A stretch of DNA of 64,000 nt from Amycolatopsis sp. WAC 01376 (GTDB lineage Bacteria > Actinomycetota > Actinomycetes > Mycobacteriales > Pseudonocardiaceae). Shown here in pieces: positions 42,548 through 51,797 of the stretch. The translations under genes were made by a program, and so were the position numbers. Below the pieces are notes generated by a model. The model had not been told where the DNA came from, searched no databases, and worked only from the letters and a program-made list of their open reading frames with translations. The stretch spans positions 992,001 to 1,056,000 of the forward strand of contig NZ_QHKL01000001.1 of the NCBI RefSeq assembly GCF_003947415.1. Direction: 5' to 3'. Each line of letters begins with the position of its first letter. The stretch's first letter is position 1.

Positions 42548-43189
42548 TCAGTCCTTCGCGTCCTGAAGCGCCGCCGGCAGGTCCGTGATCTTCCCGACCA
42601 CAGTCGTCTCCGCCAGCACCGCCGGATCCGGCGGGAAATGCGGATTCGGCACCGCGTACACCTTCATCCCCGCGGCCAGCGCCGCGCGCAGCCCGTTCGT
42701 CGTGTCCTCCACGGCCGCGCAGTTCTTGGGCTCCGCGCCCAGCAGCTCGGCCGCCTTCAGGTACACGTCGGGCGCCGGTTTCCCCGCGCCGACCTGCTCC
42801 GACGACACCGCCGTCGGCACCGGCAGCCGCGTGATGTCGAGGAACGCCTTGATCAGCAGCGGCGGTGAAGAGCTCGCGATCGCCACCGGCCAGTGCTTCG
42901 CGACCTCGCGCACGACCCCCGGCGCGCCCGGGATGATCGGCGGTTTCTCCGCGTATCGCCGCGCCATCCGCTCGATCACCACCTGCGCGACGTCCGACGG
43001 CCGGAGCCGTACGCCGAGGTCGTGCGCCAGGTAGGCGGCCCATTCGGGGGTGCTCATCCCCTGCATCGCCCTGGTCGATTCCTCCCGCCAGGTGCCGTGG
43101 AACTCGTGGACGACGGATCGCCGGACCTCGTCCCACATCGTTTCCGAATCCACCAGGACACCGTCGAGATCGAAGATCACCGCTTCCAC
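42548..43189 (-). CDS. HAD-superfamily hydrolase (phosphatase/phosphoglucomutase-like)
   Basis: 213 residues. Motif I AVIFDLDGVLVDSE gives the nucleophilic aspartate, motif II is SSSPP, the lysine of motif III is in GAGKPAPD, and VEDTTNG is motif IV. A helical cap lies between motifs I and II. It is probably a sugar-phosphate phosphatase; substrate unknown. GTG 43189 is chosen where the DLDG core begins; an ATG at 43225 would extend it by 12 residues. It is divergent from the MarR gene with an operator between them. Confidence 0.82.
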   Translation of the reverse strand: MEAVIFDLDGVLVDSETMWDEVRRSVVHEFHGTWREESTRAMQGMSTPEWAAYLAHDLGVRLRPSDVAQVVIERMARRYAEKPPIIPGAPGVVREVAKHWPVAIASSSPPLLIKAFLDITRLPVPTAVSSEQVGAGKPAPDVYLKAAELLGAEPKNCAAVEDTTNGLRAALAAGMKVYAVPNPHFPPDPAVLAETTVVGKITDLPAALQDAKD

Positions 43190-43228
43190 GCCCCCAAGCC
43201 TAGGCGGTGGAAACCTGTGCGGCATATT

Positions 43229-43268
43229 ACTTAGCCATGCTCAGTACTTTTAGTTAGCATGGCTAAGT
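43229..43268. promoter_or_regulatory. MarR operator overlapping the regulator start
   Basis: ACTTAGCCATGCT and AGCATGGCTAAGT are perfect 13-base arms separated by 14 bases. The right arm includes the first bases of the MarR GTG start, implying a leaderless or nearly leaderless, self-repressed transcript. Confidence 0.75.
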
Positions 43269-43728
43269 GACCACGAAAGTCGCCGACCTCGCCCACCGGC
43301 TCCGCCCGCTGGTGTTCCGGCTGTACTACCTCGTCCGCCGGGAGACGCCGCAGGTGCAGCTCACCCTCACCCAGGGATCGGTGCTGTCGGAGCTGCTGAA
43401 CGGCGGTCCGCGCCGGATGAGCACGCTCGCCGGCCTGGAACGGGTCCGGATGCCGACGATGACCGACGTCGTCCGCCGTCTCGAACGGCTCGGCCTGGTC
43501 AGCCGCCGTCGCGATCCCGCCGACGGCAGGGCGGTGCTCGTCGAGGTCACCGAACAGGGGCAGCGGTTCCATCGGCGGTTGATCGTCGCCAGGGAGGAAT
43601 TCCTCCGCGAGCGGCTCTTCGAGCTGGACGAGACCGACCGCACCGCGATCGAAGCCGCGCTCCCCGCCCTCACCAGGTTGCTGCAGGACGACAACAAGAA
43701 GGAGGAACTGATCCGCGATGAGCGCTGA
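43267..43728 (+). CDS. MarR-family transcriptional regulator
   Basis: 153 residues. The winged helix (LTQGSVLSELLNGGPRRMST to MPTMTDVVRRLERLGLV, then DPADGRAVLVEVTEQG for the wing) is characteristic. It starts GTG 43267 within its own operator. The 3' end overlaps the next gene, an MFS efflux pump, by 11 bp, so the two are translationally coupled. It probably represses the efflux operon and is released by the pump substrate. Confidence 0.9.
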   Translation: MTTKVADLAHRLRPLVFRLYYLVRRETPQVQLTLTQGSVLSELLNGGPRRMSTLAGLERVRMPTMTDVVRRLERLGLVSRRRDPADGRAVLVEVTEQGQRFHRRLIVAREEFLRERLFELDETDRTAIEAALPALTRLLQDDNKKEELIRDER

Positions 43729-44935
43729 GCACCACTCGAGCCTGTTGGACGCCGTCAAGGGACAGCCCAAACAGGTATGGATCACCGCGTTCGCCGCGGT
43801 CATCGCGTTCATGGGCATCGGGCTGGTCGACCCGATCCTGCTGTCGATCGCCGAAGGCCTGCAAGCGACACCGTCCGAAGTGACGCTGCTGTTCTCCAGC
43901 TACCTCGGCGTCCAGGCGGTCGCCATGCTGGTGACCGGCGCGATGAGTGCCCGGTTCGGGGCCAAGCGGACCGTGGTCGCCGGGCTGACACTGGTCGTCG
44001 TCGCCACCGCGCTGTGCGCCGCGTCCGGGTCGATCGAGCAGCTCATCGGGCTGCGCGCGGTCTGGGGTCTCGGCAACGCCTTCTTCATCGCGACCGCGCT
44101 TTCGGTCATCGTCGGCGCCGCGACCGGCGGCCAGGCGAGCGCGATCCTGCTGTACGAAGCCGCGCTCGGTGTCGGTCTCGCGGTCGGTCCGCTGCTGGGC
44201 GCCCTGCTCGGCAGCATCTCGTGGCGTGGCCCGTTCTTCGGCACTTCGCTGCTGATGCTGTGCGGTCTCGTGCTGTGCTCGATCTTCCTGACCGCCGACG
44301 CGAAGGAGCAGCGGCCCAAGATCCGCCTGCTCGACCCGTTCCGCGCGCTGAAGCACGGCGGCCTGCTGCGTACCTCGATCGGTTCCGCGCTCTACACCGC
44401 CGCGTTCTTCGTGGTGCTGGCCTGGTCGCCGTTCGTGCTGGAGTGGAGCGCCGTCGCCGTCGGCCTGATCTTCTGCGGCTGGGGCCTTTCGGTCGCCGTC
44501 GCGGGCGTGGTGCTGGCGCCGAAGCTCGCCGCGAAGCTCGGTGAGCGGCACGCGACCGTGGTCGCCGTCTTCGGCTACGCCGTGCTGCTGCTGGTCATGG
44601 CGATCCCGAGCAAGCCGGTGCTGGTGGTCGGCATCATCCTGTCGGGGCTGGTGTCCGGTCTGCTCAACACGCTCTTCACCGGTACGGCCATGTCGATCAG
44701 CGGCGCCCCGCGTCCGGTCGCGAGCGCGGGCTACAACTTCTGCCGCTGGCTCGGTGGTGCGGTCGCCGCGACCGTCGTCGGTCACCTGGCCGAGTGGTTC
44801 GGCGCGAAGCAGGCGCCGTTCGTCATCGCCGCGATCCTGTGCGTGCTCGCCGGTGCCCTGCTGACGATCCGCGAGAAGACCGCCGACCCGCACACGATCC
44901 CGGCCGGAGCGGTCCTCGTGGGCGAAGAGATGTGA
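43718..44935 (+). CDS. MFS drug-efflux transporter
   Basis: 405 residues with about 12 membrane segments. AVIAFMGIGLVDPIL and the following LQATPSEVTLLFSSYLGVQA resemble drug-exporting MFS proteins of 12-helix type. The operon with MarR strongly suggests inducible export of a toxic compound. The substrate is unknown. ATG 43718 overlaps the MarR stop. It is followed by a hairpin terminator. Confidence 0.87.
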   Translation: MSAEHHSSLLDAVKGQPKQVWITAFAAVIAFMGIGLVDPILLSIAEGLQATPSEVTLLFSSYLGVQAVAMLVTGAMSARFGAKRTVVAGLTLVVVATALCAASGSIEQLIGLRAVWGLGNAFFIATALSVIVGAATGGQASAILLYEAALGVGLAVGPLLGALLGSISWRGPFFGTSLLMLCGLVLCSIFLTADAKEQRPKIRLLDPFRALKHGGLLRTSIGSALYTAAFFVVLAWSPFVLEWSAVAVGLIFCGWGLSVAVAGVVLAPKLAAKLGERHATVVAVFGYAVLLLVMAIPSKPVLVVGIILSGLVSGLLNTLFTGTAMSISGAPRPVASAGYNFCRWLGGAVAATVVGHLAEWFGAKQAPFVIAAILCVLAGALLTIREKTADPHTIPAGAVLVGEEM

Positions 44936-44955
44936 ATCGGAACAAAAGGTGAACG

Positions 44956-44990
44956 CCGGACCAACGAGGGGTTTCCTCTCGTTGGTCCGG
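44956..44990 (+). terminator. Hairpin terminator after the MFS gene
   Basis: CCGGACCAACGAG and CTCGTTGGTCCGG form a 13-bp perfect stem around a nine-base loop, 20 bp past the stop. Confidence 0.75.
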
Positions 44991-45033
44991 TGCCTTAGCG
45001 TCGACCTCCCGAACTGCCTGACCGGAGGTCCGA

Positions 45034-47076
45034 GTGAAGTTCCTTCCGTTGCTGGCCGGCCACTCACCAAGCCGGGCCTCAGTGACCTGTACCTACCGCT
45101 GTGGCGACGCGTGCTTCCACGACGCGCCGAACACCTCGGACAACCCCACCTTCGCCGACGTGCTCGGCGCGGTGAGCCGCCGTGGCGCGTTGAAGGCAAC
45201 AGCCGTCGTCGCGCTGGCCGCCGGCACCCCGCTCGCGCTCGCCGCGCCCGCGTCGGCCGCCCCCGAGGGGCGTCCGAAACCGCCACCCGGCACCGACTAC
45301 AAGCGGGTCCAGCCGAACACGCTCGACGCCGTCGTCGTTCCGGAAGGCTACGAGCAGGGCATCGTGATCCGCTGGGGTGACGCGGTGCTGCCCGGCGCGC
45401 CGGAGTTCGACTTCGACCACCAGACCGCCGAAGCGCAGGCGAAGCAGTTCGGCTACAACTGCGACTTCGCCGCGCTGCTGCCCCTTGATCATTTCGGACT
45501 CTCCTCGCTCCTGGTCACGAACCACGAGTACACGTCGGAAGAGTTCATGTTCCGCGGTTACGACCGGGACAACCCGACCGAGGAACAGGTCAAGATCGCG
45601 TGGGCCGCCCACGGGCTGACCGTCGTCCAGGTGTCGCGCGGACGCGACACCGGGCATCTGCGGCCAAGGATGTCCCGCTACAACCGGCGGATCACGCTGC
45701 ACACGCCGTTCAAGGTGACGGGTCCGGCGGCGGGCAGCGACCTGCTCAAGACCGCCGCGGACCCCACCGGAACGGTCGTGCTGGGCACGATGAACAACTG
45801 CGCGGGCGGGGTCACGCCGTGGGGCACGATCCTGTCCGGCGAGGAGAACATCAACCAGTACTTCGGGAACGCGGACACGGTGGCCGACCCCGTGAAGCGC
45901 AAGCGATACGCGCGCTACGGCATCAGGGGCACCGCGACCACCCGCAAGTGGGAGCGGTTCGACGCGCGCTGGGACATCGCCAGGGAACCGAACGAGGCCC
46001 ACCGCTTCGGCTGGGTGATCGAGCTGGACCCGAACGATCCGGACAGCACCCCGGTCAAGCACACGCATCTGGGCCGGTTCAAGCACGAGACGGCGAACAT
46101 CCGTATCGCCAAGGACGGCCGCGTGGTCGCCTACTCCGGCGACGACGAGCGCTTCGAGTACATCTACAAGTTCATCTCGAAGGGCCGGATGAAGCCGGGC
46201 GACAGCGCGCACGCCCGGCGGCACAACATGACCCTGCTCGACGACGGCACGCTCTACGTCGGCCGGTTCACCGGCGACAGCCCGGCCGCCGAAATCGACG
46301 GAACCGGGAAACTGCCCAGTGACGGCGAATTCGACGGCAGTGGCGAGTGGATCCCGCTGGCGTCGGGCAACAAGTCCTTTGTGGACGGAATGACCGCCGA
46401 AGAGGTGTACGTCTTCACCCGCGAGGCGGCCGACAAGGTGGGCGCCACCAAGATGGACCGCCCGGAGGACATCCAGGCGCATCCGCGCACCGGCCGCATC
46501 TACTGCGCGCTCAGCAACAACGTCGAGCGCGGCAACCCCGGCAAGGAAGGCGCCACCGAGCCCAACCCGCGGCTGAACAACAAGCACGGTCAGGTGCTGG
46601 AGTTCGAGGAACGACGCGGCGACGCGCTCGCGCTGACGTTCAGCTGGCGGTTGTTCCTGGTGTGCGGTGATCCCGCGTCGCCGGACACCTACTTCGCCGG
46701 TTTCCCCAAGGACCAGGTCTCGCCGATCTCCAGCCCGGACAACGTGGCCTTCGACGATCACGGCAACCTGTGGATCTCCACCGACTCGGCGGGCGCGCTC
46801 GGCATCAACGACGGCCTCTACTCGGTGCCGCTGGAAGGCCGCAACCGCGGGGAGCTGAAGCTGTTCCTCACCGTGCCCCGCGGCGCGGAGACCTGCGGGC
46901 CGATCGTCGAACGGAAGATCGTCACGGTCTGTGTCCAGCATCCGGGTGAAGTCGACGGTGCGAACGCCGACAAACCGGCCTCCCATTGGCCGGACGGCGG
47001 GGAAACCCAGCCCCGGCCCTCGGTGGTGGCGGTCTGGAAACCCGGCAGGCACGGCCTGTCCGACATCGGTTCTTAG
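45034..47076 (+). CDS. PhoX-family alkaline phosphatase (Tat substrate), copy 1
   Basis: 680 residues. A 48-residue N-terminal extension with a Cys-bearing TCTYRCGDACFH stretch precedes the twin-arginine signal (R49-R50 in SRRGALK, then hydrophobic run to APASAA). The DUF839/PhoX beta-propeller follows, with NHEYTSEE, NNCAGGVTPWGTILSGEEN and HARRHN. PhoX enzymes use calcium and iron to release phosphate outside the cell. GTG 45034 follows GGAGG. It is followed by a close relative. No clear PHO box is seen before it. Confidence 0.85.
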   Translation: MKFLPLLAGHSPSRASVTCTYRCGDACFHDAPNTSDNPTFADVLGAVSRRGALKATAVVALAAGTPLALAAPASAAPEGRPKPPPGTDYKRVQPNTLDAVVVPEGYEQGIVIRWGDAVLPGAPEFDFDHQTAEAQAKQFGYNCDFAALLPLDHFGLSSLLVTNHEYTSEEFMFRGYDRDNPTEEQVKIAWAAHGLTVVQVSRGRDTGHLRPRMSRYNRRITLHTPFKVTGPAAGSDLLKTAADPTGTVVLGTMNNCAGGVTPWGTILSGEENINQYFGNADTVADPVKRKRYARYGIRGTATTRKWERFDARWDIAREPNEAHRFGWVIELDPNDPDSTPVKHTHLGRFKHETANIRIAKDGRVVAYSGDDERFEYIYKFISKGRMKPGDSAHARRHNMTLLDDGTLYVGRFTGDSPAAEIDGTGKLPSDGEFDGSGEWIPLASGNKSFVDGMTAEEVYVFTREAADKVGATKMDRPEDIQAHPRTGRIYCALSNNVERGNPGKEGATEPNPRLNNKHGQVLEFEERRGDALALTFSWRLFLVCGDPASPDTYFAGFPKDQVSPISSPDNVAFDDHGNLWISTDSAGALGINDGLYSVPLEGRNRGELKLFLTVPRGAETCGPIVERKIVTVCVQHPGEVDGANADKPASHWPDGGETQPRPSVVAVWKPGRHGLSDIGS

Positions 47077-47255
47077 TCGGTAAGCAACGATCTAGCAGTA
47101 CTTTTCGTCGATGGCGCGCGGCCGGGTCCGGCAGCGCGCCATCGCTCGTTCGCGCGCTGTTCATCTGCTGGCCAGAGCTGGATCGTTTTGGTCGCTTACC
47201 GTCACGACGTTCCCCCGACTGGACTACGTGTACCCACCGCGACCATGGAGGCCCT

Positions 47256-49358
47256 GTGTCCTTCGAGCCTCAGCGGCTGCTGCCGTTGATCACCTCCCAC
47301 CCCGGTGGCCGCTCCGCGGTCACCTGCGAGTACCGCTGCGGCAACGCGTGCGCCCACCCCGAGCCGAACACGTCGGACAACGAATACTTCGGCGACGTCG
47401 TCAAGAACATGCTGTCCCGTCGTGGCGCGCTGAAGGCGAGCGCCGTGATGGCCGCGGCCGCCGGTGGTTTCGCCGCGCTGTCCGGTACGGCCGCCGCCGA
47501 AACCCCCGCCGATGTCTCGGCCGCGGGCCACGGCAAGCCGGGCCGTCCTGGGCGTCCGGTGCCCGGCACCGACTTCGAAGCGGTGCCGCCGAACACGCTC
47601 GACGCGGTCACCATCCCCGAGGGTTACGAGCAGCGCGTCGTCATCCGCTGGGGCGACGCCGTCGAATCCGGCGCGCCGAAGTTCGACTTCACCAAGCAGA
47701 CCGCCGCCGCGCAGGCGAAGCAGTTCGGCTACAACTGCGACTTCGTCGGCCTGATCCCGCAGGATCCGCTGGGGATTCGCAACCTCATGGTGGTGAACCA
47801 CGAGTACACCACCGAGGTCCACATGTTCCCGGTCGACCAGTACGACCCGAAGAACCCGACCGAGGAGCAGGTCAAGATCGCGTGGGCCGCGCACGGCCTT
47901 TCGGTCGTCCAGGCCTTCCGCGACCCGATCGGTGGCGCGCTGCGCGTGACGCCGAGCCCGTTCAACCGCCGCATCACGCTGAACACCGCCTTCGAGGTGC
48001 GCGGCCCGGCCGCCGGTTCGAAGTACCTCAAGACCTCCGCGGACCCGACCGGCCGCAAGGTCTTCGGCACGCAGAACAACTGCGCCGGCGGCGTGACCCC
48101 TTGGGGCACCGTGCTTTCCGGTGAGGAGAACGTCAACCAGTACTTCGCCAACGCGGCCAAGGTCACCGACCCGGTCGCGGCGGCACGCCTGAAGCGGTAC
48201 GGCTTCTCCGGCACCGAAAGCACCCGCAAGTGGGAGCGGTTCGACAAGCGCTGGGACCTCGCGCAGGAGCCCAACGAGGCCAACCGGTTCGGCTGGGTCG
48301 TCGAGATCGACCCGAACGACCCGAACTCGACGCCGATCAAGCACACCGCGCTCGGCCGGTTCAAGCACGAGGCCGCGAACATCAAGATCACCAAGGACGG
48401 CCGCGTCGCCGTCTACTCGGGTGACGACGAGCGCTTCGAGTACATCTACAAGTTCGTCTCCAAGGGCAAGTACAAGCCCGGCAAGAGCGCGCACGCGCGT
48501 CGTCACAACTCGGCGCTGCTCGACGACGGCACGCTGTACGTCGGCCGGTTCACCGGCGACAGCCCGGCAGCCGAGATCGACGGCACCGGGAAGCTCCCGG
48601 CGGACGGCGAATTCGACGGTGTCGGCGAGTGGATCCCGCTGGCCGCCGGTGACAAGTCCTTTGTGGACGGTTTCACCGCCGAAGAGGTCTACATCTTCAC
48701 CCGCGAAGCCGCGGACAAGGTCCAGCCGACCAAGATGGACCGGCCGGAGGACATCGAGCCGAACCCGGTCAACGGCCGGATCTACGCGGCGTTGACCAAC
48801 AACAGCCAGCGTGGCCCCGCAGGCAAGGCGAACGTCGACGAGGCGAACCCGCGGCCGAACAACCGCAACGGCCACATCCTGGAGTGGGAAGAGAACGGCG
48901 GCGACGCCGCGTCGACGAAGTTCTCCTGGCGGCTGCTGCTGGTCTGCGGTGACCCGAAGACGGCGGACACCTACTTCGGCGGCTTCCCGAAGGACCAGGT
49001 CAGTCCGATCTCCTGCCCGGACAACGTCGCGTTCGACCGGCACGGCAACCTGTGGATCTCCACCGACGGCAACGCGCTCGGCTCGAACGACGGCCTTTTC
49101 TCGGTCCCGGTCACCGGTCCTCAGCGCGGGCAGGTCAAGCAGTTCCTCACCGTGCCGAACGGCGGAGAGGCCTGTGGCCCGGTCGTGACCGATCACCTGG
49201 TGCTCGTCGCGGTCCAGCACCCCGGTGAGGACGCGCCGAACTCGGGTAGCCCGGTGTCGCACTGGCCGGACGGCGGCACTTCGCAGCCGCGGCCGTCGAT
49301 CGTGTCGGTGTGGAAGAAGGGCCGCTGGGGCCAGGTCGGCCGCATCGGCGTCAAGTAG
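47256..49358 (+). CDS. PhoX-family alkaline phosphatase (Tat substrate), copy 2
   Basis: 700 residues, close to copy 1 throughout. R55-R56 in SRRGALKASAV give the twin-arginine signal, again behind a conserved TCEYRCGNACAH segment, and the mature enzyme repeats the NHEYT and NNCAGGVTPWGT signatures. GTG 47256 follows GGAGG; the longer frame runs into the copy 1 gene. It has its own 179-bp upstream region and terminator, so the two copies may be separately expressed. Acts in extracellular phosphate supply by family. Confidence 0.85.
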   Translation: MSFEPQRLLPLITSHPGGRSAVTCEYRCGNACAHPEPNTSDNEYFGDVVKNMLSRRGALKASAVMAAAAGGFAALSGTAAAETPADVSAAGHGKPGRPGRPVPGTDFEAVPPNTLDAVTIPEGYEQRVVIRWGDAVESGAPKFDFTKQTAAAQAKQFGYNCDFVGLIPQDPLGIRNLMVVNHEYTTEVHMFPVDQYDPKNPTEEQVKIAWAAHGLSVVQAFRDPIGGALRVTPSPFNRRITLNTAFEVRGPAAGSKYLKTSADPTGRKVFGTQNNCAGGVTPWGTVLSGEENVNQYFANAAKVTDPVAAARLKRYGFSGTESTRKWERFDKRWDLAQEPNEANRFGWVVEIDPNDPNSTPIKHTALGRFKHEAANIKITKDGRVAVYSGDDERFEYIYKFVSKGKYKPGKSAHARRHNSALLDDGTLYVGRFTGDSPAAEIDGTGKLPADGEFDGVGEWIPLAAGDKSFVDGFTAEEVYIFTREAADKVQPTKMDRPEDIEPNPVNGRIYAALTNNSQRGPAGKANVDEANPRPNNRNGHILEWEENGGDAASTKFSWRLLLVCGDPKTADTYFGGFPKDQVSPISCPDNVAFDRHGNLWISTDGNALGSNDGLFSVPVTGPQRGQVKQFLTVPNGGEACGPVVTDHLVLVAVQHPGEDAPNSGSPVSHWPDGGTSQPRPSIVSVWKKGRWGQVGRIGVK

Positions 49359-49363
49359 TGCCT

Positions 49364-49415
49364 CCGGCGCCCCGATCACTCTCGGCGAGACTCTTCTGCC
49401 TGATCGGGGCGCCGG
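49364..49415 (+). terminator. Hairpin terminator after PhoX copy 2
   Basis: CCGGCGCCCCGATCA and TGATCGGGGCGCCGG form 15-bp perfect arms around a 22-base loop, just past the stop codon. Confidence 0.7.
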
Positions 49416-49468
49416 ACGACACCGTTCGGTGATGACGGGACCCCGTCGCGCTCATTAGCTTCAGCCCT

Positions 49469-51088
49469 GTGAAAAGGGCACTGGTGTTCATGGCGGCAGG
49501 CGCACTCGTGGCGGGTACCGTTCCCGCGTCCGCGCAGGCCGCGACCGTCCCGTCCGGCTGCACCGGCGGCGCCGCGCCGAATCCGAGCGTGGAACAGGGC
49601 AGCCCGCCCGCCGGGTACACGTTCAACCCGGCCGCCCCGGTGCCCAACGGAACGCCGAGGAGCAAGCAACCGCGGCTGTCGACGGCCGGCGGCTACCAGT
49701 CCGACGGCGGCAAATACGCCCTGATCTCGACGCCGGACAAGATGATCAGCACCGCCTACGCGGCGATGAAGTTCGTGCCCGGCGCCGTCTACACGCTGAC
49801 CGACTGGACCGGCACGAACGACGGCAACCTCCGGCGCGCGGACGCCGTCCAGGAGACGGGGCTGCGGTTCTACGACGGCTCCGGCAAGGTCGTCCTGGAG
49901 AACAAGCTCAAGGTCGTGCACGCCGTCGAGGCCGACGGCAGACTGGCCCGGCAAGACTTCCCGCCGTCGACCGCCCCGCCGTCGGCCGGTTCGGTGAAGT
50001 TCTTCGCCGCCACCGACCGCAACTGGGTCATGTGGGACTGCGTCCACCTGCGGGTCGACTCGTTCTCGGCGAAGGCGGAGGTGCGGGATCCGGCGAGCGG
50101 CGCCTGGGGCGCCACGGCCACCCTGGAGGCGGGCACCACCGCGAACTACCGGTTCACCGTCACCAACGACGGCACCACGACGCTGACCGACATCAAGGTC
50201 GAAGACCCGTATTGCGACGTGAAACCCGCCCCGATCGCGACCCTCGAAGGCGGTAAGTCCGCGACCGTCACCTGCGACCACAAGAACGTCACCGAAGCGG
50301 ACAACGGCCACGTCAGCACCGTGACCGTCTCCAGCGGCACGGTGCCGAAGAAGACCGCGACCACGACCATCAAGGTCACCCCGCCACCCGCGATCGACGA
50401 GATCGGCGAGTTCGTCTGGAACGACCTGGACCGCAACGGGCTGCAGGACTCCGGGGAACCGGGCGTGCAGGGCGTGAAGGTGACGTTGAAGGACGCGTCG
50501 GGCACGGCGCTCGGCACCCTCACGACGGACGCCGGCGGAAAGTACCGCTTCACCAAGCTGAAAGACGGCATCTACCAGGTCTGCTTCGACATCAGCGGAC
50601 TTCCCTTCACGTACACGACGAAGGACGCGGGCGACGACGCGAAGGACTCGGACGCCGACCCGGCGACCGGCTGCACGGCGACCACCACGGTCGGCCCTCG
50701 TAAACGCCTCGACCTGACGCTCGCGGCGGGGTTGACCGCGCCGACGAGCAAACTGGGCGACTTCGTGTGGCTGGACAAGGACAAAGACGGCATCCAGAGC
50801 CGCGACGAGCTCGGCGTCCCGGACGTGAAGGTGACGCTGAAGGACGCTTCGGGCAAGGAAGCAGGCTCGACCGTGACCGGGCCCGACGGGCGCTACGCCT
50901 TCGAAAGCCTGCGTCCGGGCTCGTACCAGGTGTGCTTCGACGTCGGCTCCCGTCAGCTGACCCGGCCAGGCGCGGCGCGGTACAACGGCACCGATTCGGC
51001 GGCGGATCCCGCGACCGGCTGCACGCCGGTGGCCGAACCGGGGGCGCCGGAGGACCTGACCAGGGACGCCGGACTGCTCGAACCGTGA
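49469..51088 (+). CDS. Secreted protein with two SdrD B-like domains
   Basis: 539 residues. Signal peptide (residues 1-25, ending ASAQAA), a DUF11/CARDB-like domain at about 195-305 with TANYRFTVTNDGTTTL, then two SdrD B-like domains (about 310-420 and 430-535), each opening IGEFVWNDLDRNGLQD or LGDFVWLDKDKDGIQS, with calcium-binding Asp-rich loops and QVCFD closings. No LPXTG or membrane anchor follows, so it is probably released or loosely attached. GTG 49469 starts the signal peptide. Likely an extracellular adhesin or matrix component; specific ligand unknown. Confidence 0.82.
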   Translation: MKRALVFMAAGALVAGTVPASAQAATVPSGCTGGAAPNPSVEQGSPPAGYTFNPAAPVPNGTPRSKQPRLSTAGGYQSDGGKYALISTPDKMISTAYAAMKFVPGAVYTLTDWTGTNDGNLRRADAVQETGLRFYDGSGKVVLENKLKVVHAVEADGRLARQDFPPSTAPPSAGSVKFFAATDRNWVMWDCVHLRVDSFSAKAEVRDPASGAWGATATLEAGTTANYRFTVTNDGTTTLTDIKVEDPYCDVKPAPIATLEGGKSATVTCDHKNVTEADNGHVSTVTVSSGTVPKKTATTTIKVTPPPAIDEIGEFVWNDLDRNGLQDSGEPGVQGVKVTLKDASGTALGTLTTDAGGKYRFTKLKDGIYQVCFDISGLPFTYTTKDAGDDAKDSDADPATGCTATTTVGPRKRLDLTLAAGLTAPTSKLGDFVWLDKDKDGIQSRDELGVPDVKVTLKDASGKEAGSTVTGPDGRYAFESLRPGSYQVCFDVGSRQLTRPGAARYNGTDSAADPATGCTPVAEPGAPEDLTRDAGLLEP

Positions 51089-51120
51089 ATTGTCGGTGGG
51101 TGCCGCTAACGTCGCCCATC

Positions 51121-51744
51121 GTGACCGAACCTTCGTTCCTGACCAGCACCCGCGAGTCCTACGACACCGTCGCCGAGGACTACGTGGCGCGGATCGCGCC
51201 GCTCTTCGAACAGGAGCCGATCAGCCGCGCGATGCTCGCCGCGTTCGCCGAGCAGGTGCGCGGCCCGGTCGTCGACGTCGGTTGCGGCCCCGGCCATGTC
51301 ACCGCCCATCTGGCGTCACTCGGCCTCGAGGTCACCGGTGTCGACTTGTCGCCGAAAATGATCGACATCGCTCGCCGTCAGCACCCTGAGCTGCGGTTCT
51401 TCCTCGGCTCGATGACCGCCCTCGATCTCCCGGACGGCGAACTGGGCGGTCTCGTCGCCTGGTGGTCGATCTTCCATCTGCCGCCGGAGGTGCTCCCGGC
51501 GGCGTTCGCGGAGTTCCGCCGCGTGCTCGCGCCGGGCGGGCGGCTGCTGCTCGGGTTCCACGTCGGCGACGAGCGCCTGAGCCCGGAGACGGCGTACGGC
51601 CACCCGGTCACCTACGACGCGTACCTGCTGGACCCCGGCAAGGTCGCCGACCTGCTGGTGAGGGCAGGCTTCGAGGTCACCGCGCGGCTGGCCATGGAAG
51701 GGAGGAAGCTGCCACAGTCCTGTCTCGCCGCCAGGGCGGTTTGA
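51121..51744 (+). CDS. Class I SAM-dependent methyltransferase
   Basis: 207 residues. VVDVGCGPGHVTAHLA is the SAM-binding motif I, VTGVDLSPKMIDIARR the acidic motif, and LAPGGRLLLGFH motif post-III. It belongs to the UbiE/COQ5-like methyltransferase group; substrate unknown. GTG 51121 is the first start consistent with domain length. It is followed after 53 bp by the AftB-like gene, perhaps co-transcribed. Confidence 0.87.
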   Translation: MTEPSFLTSTRESYDTVAEDYVARIAPLFEQEPISRAMLAAFAEQVRGPVVDVGCGPGHVTAHLASLGLEVTGVDLSPKMIDIARRQHPELRFFLGSMTALDLPDGELGGLVAWWSIFHLPPEVLPAAFAEFRRVLAPGGRLLLGFHVGDERLSPETAYGHPVTYDAYLLDPGKVADLLVRAGFEVTARLAMEGRKLPQSCLAARAV

Positions 51745-51797
51745 CTCTTGGGTCGCGGACCTGATCTCCTGCGCACGCAACCGAGGCGGGCGGGGCC

